A DNA stretch of 33,519 nt, taken from an uncultured Luminiphilus sp. (GTDB lineage: Bacteria > Pseudomonadota > Gammaproteobacteria > Pseudomonadales > Halieaceae). Of this stretch, positions 27,740 through 33,519 are shown piece by piece (positions within the stretch are counted from its first letter, which is position 1; each line of letters opens with the position of its first letter). The stretch lies in the NCBI GenBank assembly GCA_905182485.1, contig CAJJBO010000001.1, forward strand, positions 1 through 33,519, written 5' to 3'. The notes under the pieces were generated by a model. That model saw only the letters and a list, made by a program, of their open reading frames with translations. It ran no database searches and had not been told where the DNA came from. The position numbers and the translations under genes are program-made.

Positions 27740-28537
27740 ATGCGCCGATTTATTGATTTGTCGATTTACTTGGAAAACGACGTGCTGAGCGATCCGCCCG
27801 CGATGAAGCCGAATATCGACTACATCCGTCACGATGTGGGTGCGGAGCAAATGGCTTCGTTCTTTCCGGGCTTGGACAGTGCGGCATTGCCGGACGGCGA
27901 GGGCTGGGCCATCGAATTTGTTCAATTGTGCACGCACAATGGTACCCACCTCGATGCGCCGTATCATTTTCATCCCACCATGAACGAGCACACTGGGGGT
28001 AAAGAGCGCGCTATTACCATTGATGAGGTGCCGCTGGAGTGGTGCTTTCAGTCGGGTGTGAAGCTGGACTTTCGCCATTTCCCAGACGGTTACGTTGTGA
28101 CGGCGGGGGACATTGAGGCAGAGCTTGAACAGATTGGCCATACGCTGTCGCCACTGGAAATTGTGTTGGTCAATACCGCAGCGGGCGGTGCCTATGGCGA
28201 TAGTGACTTTGTGAGTCGGGGGTGTGGCGTGGGTTACGAGGGGACGATGTACCTTCTCGAACAGGGCGTCCGCGTGACCGGCACCGACGCCTGGAGTTGG
28301 GATGCACCCTTTGATCAAACAGCGGCTCGATTCGCCGAGACCGGTGATGCGAGTCTCATCTGGGAAGGCCATAAGGCGGGTCGCCATATTGGCTATTGTC
28401 ACTTGGAAAAACTACATAACCTGGAGTCGTTGCCCAGCACTGGCTTCACTATCAGCTGCTTCCCGCATAAAATTCGCGGCGGATCCGCTGGCTGGACGCG
28501 CGCCGTAGCGATTATCGACGACGCATCAGACGGATAG
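27740..28537 (+). CDS. Cyclase-family metal-dependent hydrolase (kynurenine formamidase/isatin hydrolase fold)
   Basis: This is an intact 265-residue protein of the cyclase family. The metal-binding motif HNGTHLDAPYHFHP (HxGTHxDxPxH) lies near residues 72-85, preceded by the typical N-terminus RRFIDLSIYLENDV. Enzymes with this fold hydrolyse small amides or ring-opened products (kynurenine formamide, isatin). In context it may hydrolyse a cyclic or formylated intermediate of the preceding operon, but it is 156 bp downstream and may be separate. Its 3' end overlaps the end of the convergent photolyase gene by 12 bases. Confidence 0.85.
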   Translation: MRRFIDLSIYLENDVLSDPPAMKPNIDYIRHDVGAEQMASFFPGLDSAALPDGEGWAIEFVQLCTHNGTHLDAPYHFHPTMNEHTGGKERAITIDEVPLEWCFQSGVKLDFRHFPDGYVVTAGDIEAELEQIGHTLSPLEIVLVNTAAGGAYGDSDFVSRGCGVGYEGTMYLLEQGVRVTGTDAWSWDAPFDQTAARFAETGDASLIWEGHKAGRHIGYCHLEKLHNLESLPSTGFTISCFPHKIRGGSAGWTRAVAIIDDASDG

Positions 28538-29969
28538 GGTTTTCAGCGTGGCGTAAGCCCCCAACGCGGCTTCCCTCGCGGTTTTGTGATCCACAATGGG
28601 TGAGGGGTAGTTTTCTCCCAGCGACACACCTGCTTCGGCGAGCACCTCCGCTGGCGCCTCCCAGGGTTTGTGTAAAAACTTATCGGGGAGTGACTGTAAC
28701 TCAGGCACCCACTGGCGCGTGTAGGCACCGGCCTTATCAAACTTCTCGCCCTGTGCGATGGGGTTGAAGATCCGAAAATAGGGCGCTGCATCGCAACCAC
28801 ATCCTGCTGCCCCACTGCCAGCCGCACGCATTGGAGGCAAGATCGGCATCGAGGAGGCAATCCCAGAACCACGATTCACCCTCGCGCCAGTGGAGCAACA
28901 AGTGCTTCGTCAAAAACGACGCCACCACCATGCGCACTCGGTTATGCATAAAGCCCGTGGCCCAGAGCTGACGCATGCCCGCATCGACAATAGGATAGCC
29001 CGTTTGTCCGCGCTGCCACGCTGTGAGGCGCTGCTGATCAGTACCCCAAGGGAAGTAGGAAAACTTCGGATTAAACGCCTCATCGGGCATGGTAGGAAAG
29101 TGAAAGAGTAGGTGATAGCAGAATTCACGCCATCCGACTTCGCTGAGAAACTTATCGGTTGCGCTACTTGCCTCGGGCTCAAAGACCTTACTCGCTTGCG
29201 CTGCGTGCCAGACTTGTCGCGGAGAGAGGTTGCCGAAGCGGAGGTAGGGTGATAGTCGAGACGTGCTGCGCGCTGAAGGGATGTCTCGGCCATCACCGTA
29301 GTCGATCACATGATGGGCCAAAAATTGTTCCAATGCTGCGTGCGCACCGTCCTCACCGGGACGCCACAGATCCTCCCACCCCTGCGCCCAGTTTGGCTGT
29401 GTGGGGAGCAGATTCCACGAGTCGAGCGTCTCAGACTGCACGGGTGTCGGGCAGGGAGAGAGTGTGGGTGTGGCCAATGGCATCTGTGGTTCTGGACGCC
29501 GTAAACACGCCCGCCAAAAAGGGGTAAAGACTTTAAACGGTGTGCCAGCGCCCGTGGCGACGGCTTCTGGCTCATGGAGTAGTGTCCCCGGATACCGCTT
29601 AAACTCAACATCGTGTTGACTCAAGCTGTCACGCAGGGATTGCTCTAATTGCCCCGCCCATGGCTGATACTGGCGGCTACAGTAGACCGCTTTGGCGTTC
29701 ACTGAGCGACAGACATCCTCTAGCACGGTGGCCGTGTTGCCTGATCGTAGCGTCAATGGGATGCCTTGCTCATTCAGTGCTGCCTCGAGCGCAGCGAGGC
29801 TCTTGTGGAGCCACCATCGACTGGCACTCCCTATGCGCCACTCCTCACTGACCTTTTCATCCCAGATATAAAGCGCCACGACCGGGCCGCGCTCAGCAGC
29901 CGCGGACAATCCAGCCAGGTCGTTGAGGCGCAAATCATCCCGAAACCAATAAACAGCGATATCAGACAT
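28526..29969 (-). CDS. phrB: Deoxyribodipyrimidine photolyase (class I), frameshifted once
   Basis: The enzyme uses blue light and FADH to split cyclobutane pyrimidine dimers. The N-terminal antenna domain begins IAVYWFRDDLRLND. The FAD domain shows TSRLSPYLRFGNLSPRQVW, GWREFCYHLLF, TGYPIVDAGMRQLWATGFMH and NRVRMVVASFLTKHLL. After ASNACGWQW the frame changes at a G4 run near 28812-28816, and the other frame continues AGCGCDAAPYFRIFNP and ends LKTLSV at 28526. Corrected length is about 480 residues, normal. The start ATG at 29969 lies eight bases inside the sirtuin gene. It is part of the light-stress block. Confidence 0.93.
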
Positions 29970-30813
29970 GTTGATGCTCCGGGGTTTGTGAGTCTAGCTG
30001 CGCCACATATTGGCTCAGGGTGGAGAAAGGGTCGTCATCGAATTTGCGCACGCACAGCTCATCTGCCCGCGTTTGACCAACGTTCAAAATAATCAGTGGC
30101 TTGCCCTGCTGGATGGCATACCGGCAGAACCGAAAACCTGAATAAACCGAGAGCGAGCTGCCTATGACCACCAAGCCTTCTGCTTCATCGATCATGCGGT
30201 AGCACGCCTGCACTCGCTCTGAGGGCACGGTGCCGCCAAAGAATACGACATCAGGCATCAGCACCCCCCCGCAAGTTTCGCAATGGGGCGATTGAAAACC
30301 GTCAATGAACGCAGCAGGAAGATCTGCGTCGCCATCTGGGAGCAGCGTCACTGAAGTGAGCGAGGGCAAGGTGTTGTGTTGCTCTAGCCAGTTTTGAATG
30401 TGGCTCCGCGCTTCGGTATGACCGCAGCTTAGGCAGCGCACTCGATCTAATCGCCCATGCAGATCAATGACGCTTTGCGCGCCAGCTTGCTGGTGGAGAC
30501 GGTCGACGTTCTGGGTGATCAGCCCGCTGATGATGCCGGCGCTTTCGAGCGCTACTAAGTCATGATGCGTTTGATTGGGGCGAGCTTGGTGGACTCTTGG
30601 CCAACCCAAAATCGATCGGGCCCAATAGCGCTGTCTCTTTTTTTCCTGCTCCACAAACTCCTGGTGCTGGATCGGTTGGCTGCCCAGCCAGTGGCCGCGA
30701 TGGTCGCGATAGGTCGGTATCCCAGAGGCACTGCTGATGCCAGCCCCGGTCAAGCCCACCCAGGGGGCGTGCTGTTCAAGTAATAACGTTAAAGAGGCAA
30801 CCGATTCGCTCAT
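29962..30813 (-). CDS. Sir2-family NAD-dependent protein deacylase
   Basis: This sirtuin removes acyl groups from protein lysines using NAD. Motifs are GLTGAGISSASGIPTYRD near residues 20-37, ITQNVDRLHQQAG, the catalytic His in DLHG, a four-cysteine zinc site (CLSC...CETC), and VVFFGG and VVIGSSLSVYS for NAD binding. It is 283 residues and intact. It overlaps phrB by eight bases, so the pair is coexpressed. It is divergent from the epimerase gene, with only 71 bp between starts. The pairing with photolyase suggests a stress role; that is inference. Confidence 0.92.
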   Translation of the reverse strand: MSESVASLTLLLEQHAPWVGLTGAGISSASGIPTYRDHRGHWLGSQPIQHQEFVEQEKKRQRYWARSILGWPRVHQARPNQTHHDLVALESAGIISGLITQNVDRLHQQAGAQSVIDLHGRLDRVRCLSCGHTEARSHIQNWLEQHNTLPSLTSVTLLPDGDADLPAAFIDGFQSPHCETCGGVLMPDVVFFGGTVPSERVQACYRMIDEAEGLVVIGSSLSVYSGFRFCRYAIQQGKPLIILNVGQTRADELCVRKFDDDPFSTLSQYVAQLDSQTPEHQHV

Positions 30814-30830
30814 ACAACGTATACGTCATA
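30809..30830. promoter_or_regulatory. Divergent sirtuin/epimerase promoter with ACGTATACGT palindrome
   Basis: The 71-bp gap contains the perfect palindrome ACGTATACGT (30817-30826), next to the sirtuin start codon. Its minus-strand reading CGTATACGTTGTATG resembles 11889-11906. A GTATACG also occurs at 33100-33106 before the sigma gene. It may be a shared operator or -10 element. Confidence 0.4.
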
Positions 30831-30884
30831 GTATTTTTCCGGATCTGCTATCGCGGCCCGGCTAACGAAGGAGAACGGTTGGCA

Positions 30885-31769
30885 ATGCATATCTTGATAA
30901 CGGGTGGCACGGGTTTGATTGGCACAGCAACGCGTGAGCTGTTGCTTGAACAAGGCCATCGCGTGACGGTATTGACCCGCCGTGCGCGGCAGAACGAGCG
31001 GCAGCTCGCCTTTATCAAAGCGTTGTCTGACTGTGAGCCTGATGTTGATGCAGTGATTAACTTGGCCGGCGCGGGGCTTGCAGATCGGCGCTGGTCTGCA
31101 CGCTACAAGCGTGAAATAACGGCCAGCCGCCTTCAACTGACGCAGCGGCTCGTCGAGTGGATGAGCGCTTTGGAGGTTACGCCGAAGAGACTGATCTCTG
31201 CCAGTGCGATCGGATATTACGGCGCGAGTGAAACGTCGCAGTTTACTGAGTCCTCGGCTGGTGGAGAGGGCTTCTCTGCCGAACTGTGTCAGGCATGGGA
31301 GGTGGCGGCCCGTGAGGCGACAGCGTTGGGCATCCCAGTGACTGTATTGCGTTTGGGGGTTGTTTTTGCAAAGTCTGGCGGTGCGCTTGAAAAAATGACC
31401 CAGTCGTTTCGCCTCGGTGTTGAGTCGTGGCTGGGGTCGGGCTCGCAGTGGCTGAGTTGGGTGCATTTAACTGACGTGGTTCGAGCCATTGATCACGCGC
31501 TCACCAGTGCCACACCTGCACCGGTTTACAATGTGGTAGCGCCGCATGCGATACGCCATCGAGATTTGGCTACGGAGGTAGGGCGTTTTCACAGGGTCTG
31601 GCTAAAGTTGGGTGTCCCATCTACCGCCGCGAGATTGCTCGCGGGGCAGATGGCAGAGGAGCTCTTGCTGACTGGGCAGCGCGTCTTGCCCGAACAACTT
31701 GAGGCGGAGGGCTTCGATTTTCACTATCCTACCGTGGCCGACGCGCTGGCCGACCTTACCGTCCGCTGA
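30885..31769 (+). CDS. TIGR01777/SDR39U1-type NAD(P)-dependent epimerase
   Basis: This is an extended short-chain dehydrogenase-like protein. It has the nucleotide-binding MHILITGGTGLIGTA, NLAGAGLADRRWSARYKREI, ISASAIGYYGAS and LRLGVVFAKSGGALEKM, which mark the YfcH/TIGR01777 family. The C-terminal DUF1731 part includes LLLTGQRVLPEQLEAEGFDF. About 294 residues, intact. AAGGAG is five bases before TTG 30879 and eleven before ATG 30885; I keep ATG but TTG is possible. Members of this family recur in MerR/photolyase light-response clusters. The substrate is unknown. Confidence 0.88.
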   Translation: MHILITGGTGLIGTATRELLLEQGHRVTVLTRRARQNERQLAFIKALSDCEPDVDAVINLAGAGLADRRWSARYKREITASRLQLTQRLVEWMSALEVTPKRLISASAIGYYGASETSQFTESSAGGEGFSAELCQAWEVAAREATALGIPVTVLRLGVVFAKSGGALEKMTQSFRLGVESWLGSGSQWLSWVHLTDVVRAIDHALTSATPAPVYNVVAPHAIRHRDLATEVGRFHRVWLKLGVPSTAARLLAGQMAEELLLTGQRVLPEQLEAEGFDFHYPTVADALADLTVR

Positions 31770-31777
31770 GCGATGTC

Positions 31778-33073
31778 TTAGGCCATTGAACCTACTTGCT
31801 GGTAATCGCTGTAGGCCTCCTGAATACCCTCTTGGCTTTTCAACTTGCGCAACGCAGACCGCTCTAATTGACGCACCCACTCACGACTGACACCCAGCCG
31901 GTCGGCGATTTCGGTGCGCGACAGCGGCGGCCCGTCATGAAGTCCCCAACGCGCAACGACCACCGCTTGTTCATTCTTCTCCAGCTGATCAACTGCGTCA
32001 CCCAAAAAGCGATGCAGAGAATCCAGTTCTGCGATAGTAGTGGTGTGCCCAAATTGCTCGCTGGTCAGTGTGTCTACCATAGACCCCTCGTCGTCGTCGT
32101 ATCGCGGCGCGTCTAGCGACACGGCGAGGTTCCGCACCTCGAGGATCTCTTTGGTTTTTTGCTTGTCCATGCCCAAGTTTTTGGCCAATTGTGCCACGTC
32201 GGGTTCCATCCCTGTCTTTGCCTGCTCAATGGCGCGCTCTCGATAAACCTTGTTCACCTGATCCTGTACGTGCGTCGGCAGTCGAATGAGGTTACCGGTA
32301 TCGCCCACGTAACGCCGCACGGCTTGGGTTATCCAGTTAAAGCAGTAGGTGCTGAACCGGAAGCCCTTTGAGAACTCGAACTTCTCAGCGGCTCGGATAA
32401 GACCCAACGTCCCTTCCTGCACCAAATCAAGATAGCCGACGCCGCGCCCGCGGTAACGCCCAGCGATAGAGTGTACGAGTCGCAGATTATGCATGACCAG
32501 CGCATCCCTCGCTTCTGTGTAGTGCCTAAGGGCCTTCCGAATACGCTTTAAGACCGCGGGCTCAAGCGCAATCGGCATCGGTGGCGACTGCCAATGCCGC
32601 GACCAGTGGCCAATGGCATCCGCGACTGCGTCAGGAAACTGTCCTCCCGCTCGGCGAAGCATGTAAACCGCGATACCGACAGACAAACTGGCAGGTATCT
32701 GCAACGCCTGCACTGAATCGGCGTAGCGCTTTTTACTGGCTCGTTTGGTCAGCGTTTGGGTAACCGATTTTGCCACCTTAGCCAGATCACCATCGGCAAG
32801 ATACGGGGCCAGCTCGCGCCGGAGGGTAAAGTGTTGCTCCCGGCTCGGGAAGCGCTTCACCTCTGGCGGACGCTCTGCCGCATTGTGTAATAGATCTGCC
32901 AACGTGCACCGCAGATCGTCCACCTCAGCTATGACGCTAGTCAATTCAAAAACGGCGTCCCATTTTTTACTGTCGATGTCTTTCTCTTCATCGGCGGTTA
33001 ATAATGGATAGCGCCTGATTTCCGCGAACATCAGCTCGAGGTCAGTGTCTTCACTACTGTCTAAAGTTTGCAT
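31778..33073 (-). CDS. Alternative sigma-70 family RNA polymerase sigma factor
   Basis: This is a 431-residue group 2/3 sigma factor. Region 1.2 is at residues 11-33 (DLELMFAEIRRYPLLTADEE). Region 2 is at about 195-255, with DLVQEGTLGLIRAAEKFEF and RFSTYCFNWITQAVRR for -10 recognition. Region 3 follows (LPTHVQDQVNKVYRERA). Region 4 has a clear helix-turn-helix LSRTEIADRLGVSREWVRQL at 385-403. Region 1.1 is absent. About 160 residues between 1.2 and 2 do not resemble the housekeeping factor. GGGGGAAT is upstream of ATG 33073. It is divergent from the MerR gene across an inverted repeat and convergent with the epimerase, so it may direct expression of this stress block. Confidence 0.88.
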   Translation of the reverse strand: MQTLDSSEDTDLELMFAEIRRYPLLTADEEKDIDSKKWDAVFELTSVIAEVDDLRCTLADLLHNAAERPPEVKRFPSREQHFTLRRELAPYLADGDLAKVAKSVTQTLTKRASKKRYADSVQALQIPASLSVGIAVYMLRRAGGQFPDAVADAIGHWSRHWQSPPMPIALEPAVLKRIRKALRHYTEARDALVMHNLRLVHSIAGRYRGRGVGYLDLVQEGTLGLIRAAEKFEFSKGFRFSTYCFNWITQAVRRYVGDTGNLIRLPTHVQDQVNKVYRERAIEQAKTGMEPDVAQLAKNLGMDKQKTKEILEVRNLAVSLDAPRYDDDEGSMVDTLTSEQFGHTTTIAELDSLHRFLGDAVDQLEKNEQAVVVARWGLHDGPPLSRTEIADRLGVSREWVRQLERSALRKLKSQEGIQEAYSDYQQVGSMA

Positions 33074-33136
33074 GCTATTCCCCCATTGCTTTCATGAGTG
33101 TATACGGGGGTAGAGGGCCCGGAGGTTCTCTATTTG

Positions 33137-33178
33137 ACCTAGTTTGTCTAGGTATCTTATGGACAATACCTAGACAAA
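33137..33178. promoter_or_regulatory. Operator between sigma factor and MerR regulator: 13-bp inverted repeat
   Basis: TTTGTCTAGGTAT (33143-33155) and ATACCTAGACAAA (33166-33178) are perfect 13-bp arms around a 10-bp spacer. ACCTAG-TTTGT-CTAGGT (33137-33153) forms a second, overlapping symmetrical site. A -35-like TTGACC (33134-33139) leads in the MerR direction with TTATGG 17 bp further. Bound regulator would cover this promoter, so autoregulation by the MerR protein is likely. Confidence 0.65.
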
Positions 33179-33248
33179 ATGACGATTGCGGCGATCTAAA
33201 GTCTTTTTCTGCGCGTAAAGCTGGACAAAGGGTAAACAGGAACCGCAG

Positions 33249-33519
33249 ATGAACGCACCAGCTCGCACTATAACAGCATTGGAGCCCAGACCGTTATACG
33301 GCATTGGCACGGTAGCCAGATTAACCGGACTTAAGGCAGATACCCTGCGTGTTTGGGAGCGGCGCTACGGGTTGGGCGCGAGTTACAAGTCTGCCACTGG
33401 GCGCAGACAGTACACGCAGTCTGATCTAGATCACCTGCAACTGGTGGCCGCATTGGTCAGTCAAGGAGTTCGGATTGGCGAGATTGCGGCCTCGGATGGT
33501 AAGACGCTGCAGGTTTTGC
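33249..33519 (+). CDS. MerR-family regulator, CarH/LitR-like N-terminus, cut by the window edge
   Basis: The start ATG at 33249 follows AGGA with a good gap. Ninety codons are visible. Residues 17-41 (YGIGTVARLTGLKADTLRVW, then ERRYG) are a winged-helix MerR DNA-binding domain. The WERRYG form and the following GRRQY are typical of the CarA/CarH/LitR branch, whose C-terminal part binds cobalamin and senses light. That domain lies outside the window, so light sensing is an inference from family and from the adjacent photolyase. It is divergent from the sigma factor. Confidence 0.88.
   Translation, partial: MNAPARTITALEPRPLYGIGTVARLTGLKADTLRVWERRYGLGASYKSATGRRQYTQSDLDHLQLVAALVSQGVRIGEIAASDGKTLQVL

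Noticed and set aside
27617-28402. 261-codon minus-strand ORF opposite the cyclase-family gene
   Set aside because: Codon shadow of a gene with a clear metal-binding motif; composition (His/Arg/Thr rich) is typical of antisense frames.
30810-31466. 218-codon minus-strand ORF opposite the epimerase gene
   Set aside because: Antisense shadow; epimerase motifs on the plus strand are unambiguous.
1-33519. tRNA, rRNA, CRISPR array, insertion sequence or prophage genes
   Set aside because: No cloverleaf with CCA-type ends, no regularly spaced repeats, no transposase or integrase motifs were found on reading the window.

Overview
The window looks like about 33.5 kb of chromosome from a marine-type gammaproteobacterium. 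The supporting genes are a TonB-dependent receptor, a bacterial alternative oxidase, heptose-based LPS core genes, a YihN-like MFS carrier and a MerR/sigma/photolyase light-stress block. The OM60/NOR5 (Halieaceae) type is a plausible guess, but no rRNA or other phylogenetic marker is present. Many genes, including housekeeping ones, need +/-1 frame changes to give a full-length protein. Their motifs are otherwise intact and they lack in-frame stops, and some shifts come in compensating pairs. Uncorrected indel errors therefore explain the pattern better than pseudogene decay. I annotate such genes over their full inferred span and say where the frame moves.

Region 1 (1-11.7 kb) is accessory metabolism. 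It holds a clipped, possibly cytochrome P450 gene (minus), and a divergent zinc alcohol dehydrogenase / acyl-CoA synthetase pair. A bidirectional terminator separates these from a TonB-dependent receptor on the opposite strand. Then come an alternative oxidase, a class V aminotransferase (alanine/serine-glyoxylate type), a Tsx-like outer-membrane channel, and a translationally coupled flavin monooxygenase/SDR pair. The promoter regions of the dehydrogenase and the TonB receptor share a near-identical palindromic operator.

Region 2 (11.9-18.5 kb) is the LPS inner core: an unknown 115-residue protein, gmhA, gmhB, a sulfotransferase on the opposite strand, an O-antigen-ligase-like membrane protein, a family 9 heptosyltransferase and hldE. 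Together GmhA, HldE and GmhB make ADP-D-glycero-D-manno-heptose, the heptosyltransferase uses the heptose donor, and the ligase attaches a polymer. The epimerase gene hldD is not in the window.

Region 3 (18.8-28.5 kb) is a tightly packed plus-strand operon: MFS carrier, phytanoyl-CoA-dioxygenase-family hydroxylase, M20 amidohydrolase, diaminopropionate-ammonia-lyase-like PLP enzyme, Asp/Glu-racemase-fold protein, M24 metallohydrolase, dimethylglycine-dehydrogenase-like FAD/GcvT enzyme, and a cyclase-family metal hydrolase. It resembles ectoine-utilisation loci in part but has a different gene set. It is the best candidate for an undescribed catabolic system, probably for an N-acylated or N-methylated amino acid or osmolyte.

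Region 4 (28.5-33.5 kb) is a probable light/oxidative-stress block: photolyase and sirtuin (overlapping, minus), a divergent SDR39U1-type epimerase, an alternative sigma-70 factor, and the start of a divergent CarH/LitR-like MerR regulator. A perfect 13-bp inverted repeat lies between the last two.
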